Of a DNA stretch of 64,000 nucleotides, positions 51,526 to 60,702 are shown piece after piece. This stretch comes from Ruegeria sp. HKCCD8929 (GTDB lineage Bacteria > Pseudomonadota > Alphaproteobacteria > Rhodobacterales > Rhodobacteraceae), in contig NZ_WPZY01000005.1 in NCBI RefSeq assembly GCF_013031405.1, positions 186,001-250,000 on the forward strand. Direction: 5' to 3'. Numbering within the stretch: position 1 is the first letter of the stretch; each line of letters starts with the position of its first letter. Under the pieces are notes generated by a model, which worked only from the letters and a program-made list of their open reading frames with translations, did no database searches and was not told the origin of the DNA. The translations under genes were made by a program, and so were the position numbers.

Positions 51526-51598
51526 GGCGTCCTCCTTCGGAAACACTTGAGATGAGAGGGTTGGGCCGGAGCTGATGTCGGCCCAACCATCACCCGGC

Positions 51599-52558
51599 TC
51601 AGTTGTTCAGGGTCTCAACCAGCGGAGCGGCATCCGCTTTCATCGCTGCCAGTGCGGCCTTGGCATCAGCCCCACTTGCATAGACCGGGCCAGTGCCGCG
51701 TTCGGCCAAAAGCTCTGCAAATTCGGGCTTGGCGGCAATCTCGGCCAGTGCCGTTTCCATGGTGGAAATGACCTCGGCCGGTGTGCCCTTGGGCGCGAAC
51801 ACGATCACGGGGGACGACACGGCGGCGAAGGGCACGCTCAGCTCGCCGAATGACGGAACATCGGACATGATGGTGTCCCGGTCGGCGCTGTTGACGGCCA
51901 GGGCACGCAGTTGCTCTTCGAAGCCGCGAAGCTGCTGCACTCCGAGGAAGCCGAAATCGGCCTGCTCACCGATCAGGGCCGCACGGGTCGGGCCGCCGCC
52001 TTTGAAGGGGACATCCTGCGCCTCGATCCCGTTATTGGCCAGGAAGCCGAGACCGCCCACATGGTGGAATCCACCGCGACCGGAATGAGCCCAACGCAGC
52101 GAACCGGGGTCGGCCTTTGCCGCGTCGATGACATCCTGCACGGTCTGATAGGGGCTGCCCGTCGGCACCATCAGCGAGGTGCGCAGCTGACCGACCTGTG
52201 CGACGAAATCAAAGCTGTCCAGTGCGTCGATCTTGGTGTCCCGCGTCATGGTCGAGAGCAGGAACGATCCGCCTGAGGTCATCATCATCGTGTATCCGTC
52301 AGGCCGGGCCCCGACCACCGCATTGGCGCCATTGAGCCCGCCCGAGCCGGGCTTGTTCACGACGACGACCGGAACGTCCAACACGCCTTCTGCGGCGGCA
52401 GAGATGGCACGCGCATAGGCGTCGGTACCGCCGCCGGCCTTGTAGGGAACGACCAGGTTGATGGGGCGTTTTGGCCAGTCAGCCGCGTGGCCGGCGGTGG
52501 TGGTCGCGACCAGCGCGGCTGCCGCTGTAACAGCACCAAGGAATGCTCTGCGTTTCAT
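51599..52558 (-). CDS. tctC: Tripartite tricarboxylate transporter substrate-binding protein TctC (Bug family)
   Basis: 319 residues with a signal peptide (KRRAFLGAVTAAAALVATTTAGHA, RR suggests Tat). Bug-family landmarks: the PKRPINLVVPYKAGGGTDAYAR start (seen as two short blocks at about residues 29-50), VVNKPGSGGLNGANAV, and WAHSGRGGFHHVGG. It captures the carboxylate in the periplasm. First gene of the operon, divergent from the LysR gene. Confidence 0.94.
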   Translation of the reverse strand: MKRRAFLGAVTAAAALVATTTAGHAADWPKRPINLVVPYKAGGGTDAYARAISAAAEGVLDVPVVVVNKPGSGGLNGANAVVGARPDGYTMMMTSGGSFLLSTMTRDTKIDALDSFDFVAQVGQLRTSLMVPTGSPYQTVQDVIDAAKADPGSLRWAHSGRGGFHHVGGLGFLANNGIEAQDVPFKGGGPTRAALIGEQADFGFLGVQQLRGFEEQLRALAVNSADRDTIMSDVPSFGELSVPFAAVSSPVIVFAPKGTPAEVISTMETALAEIAAKPEFAELLAERGTGPVYASGADAKAALAAMKADAAPLVETLNN

Positions 52559-52617
52559 TTGGGCTCCTCCAAAAATAGTGACGCAGCCTTTCTAGCAGGC
52601 GCTTTCATTGTGATTTC

Positions 52618-52645
52618 TGCAAATATAGCATCTAATGCTGCAAAT
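52618..52645. promoter_or_regulatory. Putative LysR operator between tctC and the LysR gene
   Basis: TGCAAAT occurs at 52618-52624 and 52639-52645, 21 bases (two helix turns) apart, and between them lies the dyad AGCAT-CTA-ATGCT (52627-52639). It sits 19 bases before the LysR start and about 60 before tctC, as expected for divergent control. Confidence 0.6.
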
Positions 52646-52663
52646 TGATAAAGAGTCGGGATC

Positions 52664-53593
52664 ATGAACATCAAAGCGCTTCGGGCCTTCCGCTACGCCT
52701 TTTCCGAGGGGTCGGTTGCCGCCGCCTCTGAGGTCATGCATTTAAGCCAGCCTGCCATCAGCAGATTGATCAGCGGTCTTGAGGCAGAGCTGAAGCTCAA
52801 GCTGTTTGACCGGAGCGGGCGCAGCCTGTCCCCCACCACCGAAGGGATCGCATTCTACCGGGACGCGGGCCGTATCCTCGACAATCTCGACGAGATTCCC
52901 CGCATTGCCGGGGAAATCCGGGCGGGCCGGACCGAAAGCCTGAGGATCGTGACGATGCCCAGGGTCGCCCAGTTTTTGTCCGCGCCCGCCGTGGCGCAAT
53001 TCAGTCAGGATTACCCGGATGTCAACGTGACCCTCGATGTGCGGGCGCGTCGCGAGGCCGGAAAATGGCTGGCCGGGCAGGAATACGATATTGGCATCGC
53101 GGCCCTGCCGGTCAGCCATCCGGATATTCGGACAACACCGCTGGTCCGGGTCCGGGCATTGGCCATTGTGCCGAAAGATCATCCATTGGCGGATGCGGAT
53201 AAAGTAACCGCCGATCAGCTCGCCAACGATACGGTAATTCGCCTGATGCACGGGCTGCTGCTGCGCGATCAGCTGGATGACACATTCAACTCGGCAGGCG
53301 TGACGCCGCGCAAAACGCACGAAGTGTCCGCATCGCAACTGGCTTGCGCTCTGGTCGCGGAAGGTGCGGGGATCACGATTGCGGATGAGATGGTTGCCCA
53401 CCTATTTCGGGACCGGGTCTCGGCGGTTCCAATCGAACCCGAGAGATGGATGACCTTTGGTTTGTTGTTGCCGAAGTCGCAAAAGCCCAACGAGGTGGCA
53501 GACCGGTTCAGGGAGATTCTGGCCTTACATGTCGAGCGCGTGTGCTCGTCAAGCGAAACCATGCACAGCCTGATACCAAGGCTAGCGGGTTGA
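52664..53593 (+). CDS. LysR-family transcriptional regulator
   Basis: 309 residues. N-terminal winged HTH: FRYAFSEGSVAAASEVMHLS and QPAISRLISGLEAELKLKLF (about residues 7-46), then the SLSPTTEG boundary. The C-terminal part is a periplasmic-binding-like effector domain. Divergent from tctC; it very likely switches the tctCBA-lyase operon in answer to the transported acid. Confidence 0.93.
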   Translation: MNIKALRAFRYAFSEGSVAAASEVMHLSQPAISRLISGLEAELKLKLFDRSGRSLSPTTEGIAFYRDAGRILDNLDEIPRIAGEIRAGRTESLRIVTMPRVAQFLSAPAVAQFSQDYPDVNVTLDVRARREAGKWLAGQEYDIGIAALPVSHPDIRTTPLVRVRALAIVPKDHPLADADKVTADQLANDTVIRLMHGLLLRDQLDDTFNSAGVTPRKTHEVSASQLACALVAEGAGITIADEMVAHLFRDRVSAVPIEPERWMTFGLLLPKSQKPNEVADRFREILALHVERVCSSSETMHSLIPRLAG

Positions 53594-53727
53594 TCCGGCC
53601 TCGGTTAGCGGGCACTCGGGTGGGGAAACTGGCCGCGCTTTATTGACTCATGCTGCACTGGCACAATAGGAGGGGCCGGGCCGGTTGCATGGGGTGACCG
53701 GCGCCGCTTTTCCCGATGGAGACTGAC

Positions 53728-55302
53728 ATGTCTGAACTGCGTGAAACCGCCCTTGCGTCAAAGGCCTGGCCGTTTGAAGAGGCGCGGCGGGTGCTCAAAC
53801 GCTATCAGAAATCTCCTCCGGAGAAGGGCTATGTGCTGTTTCAGACCGGTTACGGTCCCTCGGGCCTGCCGCATATCGGCACATTTGGCGAGGTGGCGCG
53901 GACGTCGATGGTGCGCCATGCGTTCGAGCAGCTGAGTGACATTCCGACCAAGCTGATCTGTTTCTCGGACGACATGGACGGGTTCCGCAAGGTGCCCAGC
54001 AATGTGCCGATGCAGGAGGAGTTGAGCCACGACCTCCATCTGCCGCTGACCAAGGTGCGCGATCCGTTCGGCACGCATGAAGGTTTTGCCCAGCACAACA
54101 ATGCGCGGCTGTGCGAGTTCCTCGACAGTTTCGGGTTCGAGTATGAGTTTGCCTCGGCCACCGAATACTACACCTCAGGCCGGTTCGACGAGATGTTGCT
54201 GACCGCGCTGGAGCGGTTCGACAAGATTCAGGAGATCATGCTGCCGACGCTGGGACCGGAGCGGCGTGAGACCTATTCGTGTTTCTTGCCGGTTTCGCCC
54301 AAGACGGGGCATGTGCTGCAGGTGCCGACGCTGGAGCGCAATGTCGAGAAAGGTACTATCGTCTATCAGGAGCCGGATGGCGAGACCGTCGAGATCCCGG
54401 TCACCGGCGGTAACGTCAAGATGCAGTGGAAGCCCGATTGGGCGATGCGCTGGGCGGCGCTGGGTGTGGATTACGAGATGTCGGGCAAGGACCTGATCGA
54501 CTCGGTCACGCAGTCGTCCAAGATCTGCCGGGCACTGGGCAAGCAGCCGCCTGAAAGCCTGAGCTATGAGCTGTTCAACGATGAGCTGGGGCAGAAGATC
54601 TCCAAATCGAAGGGCAATGGCTTGTCGATGGAGGAGTGGCTGACCTATGCCGCGCCGGAAAGCCTGTCGTACTTCATGTATCAGAAGCCGAAGACGGCCA
54701 AACGGCTGTATTTTGACGTGATCCCGAAGGCGGTGGACGAGTATCACCAGCAGTTGCGCGGCTATCCGGGGCAGGAGCTGAAGGCGCAGCTCAATAATCC
54801 GGTGTGGCATATCCATGGCGGTGACGTGCCCGAGAGCAATCTGGTGGTGCCGTTTGCGATGCTGCTGAACCTGGCCTCGGTGTCCGGGGCAGAGGACAAG
54901 GATGCGCTGTGGGGCTTTATCCGCCGCTATGCGCCGGAGGCCAGCGCCGAGACGCATCCCGATCTGGATCAGGCGGCGGGCTTTGCGGTGCGGTACTTCA
55001 ACGATTTCGTGAAGCCGACCCGCCAGTTCCGCGCGCCGACCGATCAGGAGCGCGAGGCGCTGGAGGCGCTGAAGGCCGAGTTGCAGGCCTATGACGGGCC
55101 GCTTGAGGATGAGGCGCTGCAATCGGTGGTCTATTCCGTCGGGCGCGAGCGGTTCGATCCGATGCGGGCGTGGTTCACGGCGCTTTACGAGGTGCTGCTG
55201 GGGGCCAGTCAGGGACCGCGCTTTGGCGGGTTCATCGCGCTCTATGGCGTGCCCGAAACCATCGCCTTGATCGACAAGGGGCTGGCAGGCGAGTTGGCCT
55301 GA
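53728..55302 (+). CDS. lysK: Lysyl-tRNA synthetase, class I
   Basis: 524 residues of the archaeal-type class I LysRS. HIGH-type motif [10 protein letters not shown] (about residues 43-52) and KMSKS-type [10 protein letters not shown] (about residues 288-297). The start ATG 53728 has GGAG 7 bases upstream; ATG 53716 in frame is less well placed. Charges tRNA-Lys in the cytoplasm; many alphaproteobacteria carry this class instead of LysS. Followed by a DUF4864 gene after 48 bases. Confidence 0.95.
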   Translation: MSELRETALASKAWPFEEARRVLKRYQKSPPEKGYVLFQTGYGPSGLPHIGTFGEVARTSMVRHAFEQLSDIPTKLICFSDDMDGFRKVPSNVPMQEELSHDLHLPLTKVRDPFGTHEGFAQHNNARLCEFLDSFGFEYEFASATEYYTSGRFDEMLLTALERFDKIQEIMLPTLGPERRETYSCFLPVSPKTGHVLQVPTLERNVEKGTIVYQEPDGETVEIPVTGGNVKMQWKPDWAMRWAALGVDYEMSGKDLIDSVTQSSKICRALGKQPPESLSYELFNDELGQKISKSKGNGLSMEEWLTYAAPESLSYFMYQKPKTAKRLYFDVIPKAVDEYHQQLRGYPGQELKAQLNNPVWHIHGGDVPESNLVVPFAMLLNLASVSGAEDKDALWGFIRRYAPEASAETHPDLDQAAGFAVRYFNDFVKPTRQFRAPTDQEREALEALKAELQAYDGPLEDEALQSVVYSVGRERFDPMRAWFTALYEVLLGASQGPRFGGFIALYGVPETIALIDKGLAGELA

Positions 55303-55350
55303 TTTGACGCCGATCCGCATGGGGCTACCTGACGCCGAGGAGGGAGCCCC

Positions 55351-55752
55351 ATGCGTCATTTGTTTATTGCAGTGTTTCTGAGTCTTGGTCTGGCGGTGTC
55401 CGCGCAGGCCCAGAGCGATGAGATCGAGGCCAATATCCGGGCCCAGATCGAGGCGTTCAAGGCGGATGATTTTGTCACCGCCTTTACCTTTGCCAGCCCG
55501 AGCATCCGCGACATTTTCCGCACGCCTGACAATTTCGGAGCGATGGTGCGCAATGGCTATCCGATGGTTTGGCGGCCTGCCGAGGTGGAGTTTCTGGAGC
55601 TGCGCGAAATCTCCGGCGCGCTGTGGCAGAAGGTGAGGATCACCGATGCGGACGGCGCGGTTCACGTGCTGGATTACCAGATGGTTAATCTGGAAAGCGG
55701 CTGGAAAATCAATGGTGTGCAGATACTGGAGGCGCCGGGCGTTGCCGCCTGA
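55351..55752 (+). CDS. Exported DUF4864 protein
   Basis: 133 residues with a signal peptide (1-20, ending AQAQ-SD). The remainder is an NTF2-like/DUF4864 domain: IRAQIEAFKADDFVTAFTFA, RNGYPMVWRPAEV, and VLDYQMV...WKINGVQIL. This family of short secreted proteins is frequent in Rhodobacterales. Function unknown. A small hairpin CCACCG/CGGTGG follows the stop. Confidence 0.82.
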   Translation: MRHLFIAVFLSLGLAVSAQAQSDEIEANIRAQIEAFKADDFVTAFTFASPSIRDIFRTPDNFGAMVRNGYPMVWRPAEVEFLELREISGALWQKVRITDADGAVHVLDYQMVNLESGWKINGVQILEAPGVAA

Positions 55753-55788
55753 GGCAACGCCACCGTGACGGTGGAGTGAGGCAGGCTT

Positions 55789-55889
55789 AATCCCTTTCCC
55801 GTACCCAAGGGCCCGCGTTCGGGTGCGACCCGGACCCGGGAACGGATGCGTCTTGGCAGGTGGTCTGCGGCGCGATTGGGAAAGGGATT
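55789..55889 (+). promoter_or_regulatory. Structured leader able to pair with the ribosome site of the next gene
   Basis: AATCCCTTTCCC (55789-55800) is the exact reverse complement of GGGAAAGGGATT (55878-55889), which contains the AAAGGGA ribosome site of the gene starting at 55893. Between them CGTTCGGGT and ACCCGGGAACG can pair. A long-range stem would hide the start. Confidence 0.5.
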
Positions 55890-55892
55890 TGG

Positions 55893-58178
55893 ATGAACAA
55901 GGCAATCACCGACGGCATCGTATTCACGCCGCCTGCGTTCAAGAACGGTTTGTCTGTCTGGTCGAGCGGTGACGGCACCGCCGGGTCGGACACCTATGCG
56001 GGGTCGGGCATCGCGGCTTATGTGCCGGCGGATGCGGATTTCGGCGGCTGTCTGGAGCTGCAAAAGATCAGCTCGACCCAGAAGCTGCGCTATATGGGGC
56101 AGACGCCGCTGCTGCCGGGGTGCTATCTGCAGATCAAAGCGCGGGTCAAGGCGGTCAGCGGGCCGCTGCCGAGCGTGCGCATTGCCGGATGGGCTGGGGG
56201 CGCGGGCGATGTGCATGTGGCGGGCCTGACCGAGCAGGGGTCGGCGGTGGCGCTGACCAATTACGGCGAGGTTTTCGAGGTGACGGCGATTGTCGGCACC
56301 GGGCACCGGAACGGTGTGGACATGCCTTGGGGCGCGGCGGCGATCTATGGGCATTTCGGTCTGAACCTGGAGGGGCCGAACGGCTCGGTCGTGCGGATCG
56401 ACGATATCGAGATCGTCGATGCGACCGGCGTGTTCCTGCGCGACATGATCGGCGTGGTGGATGTGCGCGATTACGGCGCGCGCGGTGACGGGGTGACCGA
56501 CGACTCGGCGGCGTTCGAGGCTGCCGATCAGGCCGCCGAGGGCCGCAAGGTGCTGGTCCCGGCGGGGACGTATCTGCTGGCCGAGACGGTCAGCATGAGT
56601 TCCGAGATCGAGTTCGAGGGCACGGTGACGATGCCCGATGACAAGATGCTGCTGCTGACCAAGAACTACGACCTGCCGACATATATCTCGGCATTCGGTG
56701 ACGAAGCGCTGGCCTTTCGCAAGGCGTTTCAGGCGCTGTTGAACAACTCGGACCATGAATCGCTGGATCTGGGCGGGCGCAAGGTGGCCGTGACCGGGCC
56801 TATCGACATGCAGGCCGCAGTGCCGAACAAGACTGGCTATTCCACCCGCCGGGTGATCCGCAACGGGCAGTTCGATGTGCTGAGCAGCACCGCCTGGGAC
56901 ACGCAGACCTATACCTCGCAGGCGACCTACAGCCCCAGCGATGCGCTCAAGCTTACGAACGTGGCCAATATCGCCAATATCCCGGTTGGCGCGCTGGTGC
57001 AGGGCGCCGGTGTCGGGCGCGAGGTCTATGTGCGCTCAAAGAACGTGGGGGCCGGTGAGATCACCCTGAGTTCGCAGCTTTTTGATGCGGCCGGAACGCA
57101 GACCTTTACCTTCAGGGATTTCAAGTATCTGTTGGATTTCAAGGGATTCAACGGGCTGTCGAAATTCGGCATGGAGGACATCGAGTTCCAGTGCAACAGC
57201 CGGTGCAGCGCCATCCGGCTGGCGCCGTCGGGGGCGACGTTTGTTCTCAAGAACTGCTTTATCAGCCGTCCCAAGGATCGCGGTATCAGCTCGATCGGAA
57301 CCGGGTGTCAGGGGATGCTGATCGACGGTTGCCAGTTTCTGTCCGCCGAGGATGCCGAGACGGTTCCGAACCGCAGCTCGATTGCGCTGAACGCCAATGC
57401 CAACGACATCAAGCTGCGCCACAACCGGGCGACCCGGTTCCGCCATTTTGCGGTGCTGAGCGGGACCAACAACATGGTTCTGGGCAATCACTTCTTCCAG
57501 GGCGACAGCGTGGCCAATGGCACCCGCACCGGCGGGCTGGTCCTGACCAGTGATTTCATCGCATCGACCGTGGCCGAGAACTATGTCGACAACTGTTTCA
57601 TCGAATGGACCAACGAGCATACGGCCTCGCCCGATTTTGTGACCGGGTTCTCGTTCAGCGCGCTGAGCATTACCGACAACATCTTCATGTCGGGTGATGT
57701 GGCGCCGTGGTTCAGCTATATCGTGGTGCGGCCCTACGGGACCGGGCATTTCCTGAACGGGCTGAGCGTGACCGGCAACAAGTTCCGTTCGACCGATGGC
57801 AAGATCGACCGGGCCGAGCGGGTGGATACGACCCATGCCGGTCTCGACTATGGCCGGTTTGTCAACGTGGTGTACGAAGCCAACACCTACCACAACGTGA
57901 CCACCCATGCGGTCAGCCCTCTGCGCCTGAAATTCGCGCAGAATTCGGCGGCGAAGACCTGGACCATCGGTTCCGGCAACCGGCTGCCGTTCTGGGGCCG
58001 GGCGCGGGGCTGCGACAGCGTGGTGGCGGTGGCGCCCTTGCTGGCCGGCGCCAACGCGGTGCGTTACCAGGCCCCTTATGTGCAGTTGCAGCAGGGCACC
58101 AACAAGGATCAGATCCGTCTGAACTGGTCCGAGGCGTTGAAAGGCGAAGTGTCGGTGATCATGCGGGTCGATGGTTAA
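55893..58178 (+). CDS. Large pectate-lyase-fold (right-handed beta-helix) protein
   Basis: 761 residues from ATG 55893. The first ~185 residues look like a beta-sandwich carbohydrate-binding or lead domain. Then comes the Pectate_lyase_3 start VRDYGARGDGVTDDSAAFEA (about residues 191-210), followed by many short beta-helix turns (e.g. GMEDIEFQCNS, NCFISRPKDRGISS, NHFFQGDS, TGNKFRST). No signal peptide is seen, so it may be exported by another system or belong to a phage-like or surface structure. Likely a polysaccharide-degrading or -binding protein. Confidence 0.75.
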   Translation: MNKAITDGIVFTPPAFKNGLSVWSSGDGTAGSDTYAGSGIAAYVPADADFGGCLELQKISSTQKLRYMGQTPLLPGCYLQIKARVKAVSGPLPSVRIAGWAGGAGDVHVAGLTEQGSAVALTNYGEVFEVTAIVGTGHRNGVDMPWGAAAIYGHFGLNLEGPNGSVVRIDDIEIVDATGVFLRDMIGVVDVRDYGARGDGVTDDSAAFEAADQAAEGRKVLVPAGTYLLAETVSMSSEIEFEGTVTMPDDKMLLLTKNYDLPTYISAFGDEALAFRKAFQALLNNSDHESLDLGGRKVAVTGPIDMQAAVPNKTGYSTRRVIRNGQFDVLSSTAWDTQTYTSQATYSPSDALKLTNVANIANIPVGALVQGAGVGREVYVRSKNVGAGEITLSSQLFDAAGTQTFTFRDFKYLLDFKGFNGLSKFGMEDIEFQCNSRCSAIRLAPSGATFVLKNCFISRPKDRGISSIGTGCQGMLIDGCQFLSAEDAETVPNRSSIALNANANDIKLRHNRATRFRHFAVLSGTNNMVLGNHFFQGDSVANGTRTGGLVLTSDFIASTVAENYVDNCFIEWTNEHTASPDFVTGFSFSALSITDNIFMSGDVAPWFSYIVVRPYGTGHFLNGLSVTGNKFRSTDGKIDRAERVDTTHAGLDYGRFVNVVYEANTYHNVTTHAVSPLRLKFAQNSAAKTWTIGSGNRLPFWGRARGCDSVVAVAPLLAGANAVRYQAPYVQLQQGTNKDQIRLNWSEALKGEVSVIMRVDG

Positions 58179-58216
58179 CGGAAAGGGGCAGGCCGTGTAT
58201 CGGCCTGCCCGACCGC

Positions 58217-58882
58217 TCAGAAATCGCGCCACAGGGCGATCTTGAGCCCGGGTTGGGATTTCAGCGCGTTTTGTTCGATGCCGAGCACCCAGGTGCTTTT
58301 GAGCAGTTTCGGACGGTAGATGAGCGACGGCGTGACGCTCCAGTAGAACGGTTTGCCGGGGACATAGCTTGTCTCGACCTGCAGAAGCGGGTCAAGAAGC
58401 CTGCCGGAGGACAAGCCGGTTGTCAGGTCCAGTTTGCGGATCAAGGGCTGGTTTGTGCGGTACTCTAGGGCCGTATCGACCGCGATCCAGCCGTTTCCCC
58501 AGCCAGTGTTCAGACCTTTGCCATAGGACAGGGTCGCCTTGTACATCGGCGCCCATGTCGTTTGCCAGTGATAGGCGCCGGCGCCCAGTTCGGCGGCAAA
58601 ACGGCCGGCCTTGCCGAAATCGTGGATGGGCAGACGCGCGAACAGCAGGGCGTGGCCGCTGAGCCCCTGATGCTCGTTCACGTCGAGCCCGAGCGTGACC
58701 CGTTCGAAGGCGCCCCATTCCAGATAGAGCGAGGATTTGTACTCGTAGGCGTATTTGTCCAGCCGGTGGACCGTGGTGGTCGCGGCGACAAAGCCGGTGC
58801 CCTTTTCGCGCAGCCAGGCCCCGGCACAAGCCGGTTCCGTGGCCATCAAGGCCAGGATTATGGCGAGCAAGGTACGGCGCAT
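58217..58882 (-). CDS. Outer-membrane-beta-barrel-like exported protein
   Basis: 221 residues from ATG 58882 with a signal peptide (ending ACA-GA). The rest alternates polar and aromatic residues in likely beta strands (YEYKSSLYLEWGAF, GAGAYHWQTTWAP, WIAVDTALEYRT) and ends in WRDF, a C-terminal Phe as in outer-membrane barrels. Family not recognised with certainty. It converges with the beta-helix gene (38-base gap), so a joint surface role is possible but unproven. Confidence 0.7.
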   Translation of the reverse strand: MRRTLLAIILALMATEPACAGAWLREKGTGFVAATTTVHRLDKYAYEYKSSLYLEWGAFERVTLGLDVNEHQGLSGHALLFARLPIHDFGKAGRFAAELGAGAYHWQTTWAPMYKATLSYGKGLNTGWGNGWIAVDTALEYRTNQPLIRKLDLTTGLSSGRLLDPLLQVETSYVPGKPFYWSVTPSLIYRPKLLKSTWVLGIEQNALKSQPGLKIALWRDF

Positions 58883-59056
58883 GGGTCCCCTTTGCGGGCA
58901 ACCATGCGTCAACCTTGGTTAATGGATGGTTAGCCGCCGAATCTAGCGCGCGCGGCAATTGGCCGGAAATCCCGGAAGTGGCTGGATTGACGCAGAAAAT
59001 TGCGAGCAATCCGAAAAAGCTGTGTTAGGCTGAAGGCGAGACAAGGGAGGAAACCC

Positions 59057-59377
59057 ATGCCGAAGATTTCCAAGGAAGCAACCGTTCAGACCGTCATCAC
59101 CACGTTCGAGATGACCCCCGGCACCTGTCAGGATCTGCTTGAGGCGCTGACCGATGCCTATGCCAATTTCATCTCGAAACAGCCCGGTTTCATCGCAGCT
59201 GGTCTGCACGTGAACGACGCGCAGACCCGGATCGCCAACTATTCGCAATGGCAGCGGCGCGAGGATTTTCTGGCGATGCTGCGCACCGACGAGATGCGCG
59301 ACCGTAACCGCAAGATCAATGAGCTGTGCAAGAGCTTTGAGCCGGTCATGTATGACGTGGCCGAAACCTTTGGGTAG
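59057..59377 (+). CDS. Antibiotic biosynthesis monooxygenase (ABM) domain protein
   Basis: 106 residues from ATG 59057 (GGGAGG upstream), a single dimeric ferredoxin-like ABM domain: TVITTFEMTPGTCQDLLEAL, then FISKQPGFIAAGLHV and YSQWQRREDFLAML. Such small proteins include cofactor-free oxygenases and heme-degrading enzymes; the conserved W in SQWQ is typical. Function here unknown. Confidence 0.85.
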   Translation: MPKISKEATVQTVITTFEMTPGTCQDLLEALTDAYANFISKQPGFIAAGLHVNDAQTRIANYSQWQRREDFLAMLRTDEMRDRNRKINELCKSFEPVMYDVAETFG

Positions 59378-59430
59378 AACGGCGGCAGGCATATCTGAAG
59401 CGTCGGCGCCGCTCTGTCCTTTCGCGGTGC

Positions 59431-59467
59431 CGCAATCCGAAAACCGGCGCCCACTTTTCGGATTGCG
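59431..59467. repeat. 13-bp perfect palindrome with 11-base loop, REP-like
   Basis: CGCAATCCGAAAA / TTTTCGGATTGCG around CCGGCGCCCAC. The pattern AAACCGGCGCCCACTTTTCGG is like a short element I recall as dispersed in alphaproteobacterial genomes. It lies between the ABM and Usp genes and could act as terminator. Confidence 0.6.
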
Positions 59468-59545
59468 CACCAAAGCTGATTTGAATCAAGGCTGAACGGG
59501 TTGGGATCGTACAGGCTGACTGCATCTGAAAAGGAGGCGTGAGTC

Positions 59546-59953
59546 ATGTATCACAACATCCTTGTCCCGATCTCTTTCGATGAGGAGCGGGATATTTCCG
59601 GCCCGATGAAGCTGGCCCAGCGTCTGGCGACCCAAGATGCGCAGATCACGCTCATGCATGTGGTCGAACACATTCCCGACTATGCGATTTCCTACATGCC
59701 GGTCGAATACCTGAGCGAGGCGCGCAAGGCCATCAAGGAGGAGCTTGACGGGTTGGCAGCCAAGCTGCCCAACGCCAAGGCCGAGGTGATCGAGGGGCAT
59801 TCGGGCCGGTCGATCCTCGACTGGGCCGAGACCAACAAGCCCGACCTGATCATTCTGGCCTCGCATCGGCCGGGCATGCAGGACCTGTTTCTGGGCTCGA
59901 CGGCCACACATGTGGTGCGCCACGCGCAATGCGCGGTGCTTGTGGTGCGGTAG
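59546..59953 (+). CDS. Universal stress protein (UspA family)
   Basis: 135 residues, single Usp domain: YHNILVPISFDEE at the start, and the ATP-binding pattern ASHRPGMQDLFLGSTATHVV (G-x2-...-G-S/T, about residues 108-127), ending VLVVR. AAGGAGG precedes ATG 59546 by 8-9 bases. Cytoplasmic stress protein. Confidence 0.93.
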   Translation: MYHNILVPISFDEERDISGPMKLAQRLATQDAQITLMHVVEHIPDYAISYMPVEYLSEARKAIKEELDGLAAKLPNAKAEVIEGHSGRSILDWAETNKPDLIILASHRPGMQDLFLGSTATHVVRHAQCAVLVVR

Positions 59954-60004
59954 ACCCTGTTGCAGATGACCGGACCCGCGAAGGACCGGTCGCGCCGTCA
60001 GGGA

Positions 60005-60475
60005 TCAGTGCACGCAGCAGAACGAGCCGTGGTCGGCATCCTGCATTAGCTGGTCGAAATCGCTGCCTTTCATCTCGATCAGCGTCTTGTGGTCCCCGGC
60101 CTCGAACCAGATCTTGTCGAGCCCCGACAGGCTGTCATCGATGATCGTCGGCACGTCATAGGCTGCGCCCACCGGAGGGGCCGCGCCCAGATCGCAATCG
60201 TCGAAGACCTCTTCGACATCCGCCTCGGGCGCCAGGCCGATGCGGCGGGACAGGAGCGCCTGCAGGGTTGTCAGATCGACCTGGTGGTTCGAGGGGACAA
60301 CGGCCAGCATCGGCCCTTCTTCCAAGTGGATCAGAACGGATTTGGCAAGATGGTCGCCGGGCACATGAGCCGCCTCGGCGCATTCGCTGGCGGTGGCGGC
60401 ATAGGGGTGGCGGACCATATCGAACGGCAGGCCCTGAGCTTCGAGGTGGTGTTTCAGACGCGCGGCAATGGTCAT
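60005..60475 (-). CDS. YbaK/ProX-type aminoacyl-tRNA deacylase
   Basis: 156 residues from ATG 60475 (GGAGG upstream). The YbaK fold: ATASECAEAAHVPGDHLAKS (about residues 27-46, with the catalytic Lys44-like residue in HLAKSVLIH), GPMLAVVPSNHQVDL and, at the end, an acidic region. Such enzymes hydrolyse mischarged tRNAs such as Cys- or Ala-tRNA-Pro. The C-terminus (DHGSFCCVH) is unusual but short. Confidence 0.88.
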   Translation of the reverse strand: MTIAARLKHHLEAQGLPFDMVRHPYAATASECAEAAHVPGDHLAKSVLIHLEEGPMLAVVPSNHQVDLTTLQALLSRRIGLAPEADVEEVFDDCDLGAAPPVGAAYDVPTIIDDSLSGLDKIWFEAGDHKTLIEMKGSDFDQLMQDADHGSFCCVH

Positions 60476-60677
60476 GGTGTCCTCCGTAGAGCCATTGGCG
60501 ACCCGGTCCGCGTAAGTGGCGCAGCCAGGCGCCATGAGTGGATGTGAGGCGGACAGTGTGCGCCCGTTGCCCGAGTCGGGCAAGCCCGGCTCAGTGTAGA
60601 AGGTCAGATGATTTTGACCTTCACGTCATGAACTGACCTGAAGTGCCAAGATGCGCTTGAGGGAAAGGTCTGCAAGG

Positions 60678-60696
60678 AGCCCAAAGAGGTTGGGCT
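60678..60696 (-). terminator. Hairpin after the 60703 gene
   Basis: AGCCCAA / TTGGGCT stem (7 bp, 5-base loop), beginning 7 bases after the stop codon at 60703. The rest of 60476-60677 contains only a further small dyad AAGGTCA/TGACCTT (60600-60621) and no gene. Confidence 0.5.
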
Positions 60697-60702
60697 TCTA
60701 AG

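Noticed and set aside
53728..55302. Class I lysyl-tRNA synthetase as a sign of archaeal transfer
   Set aside because: This class is common in alphaproteobacteria, so it is expected rather than unusual.
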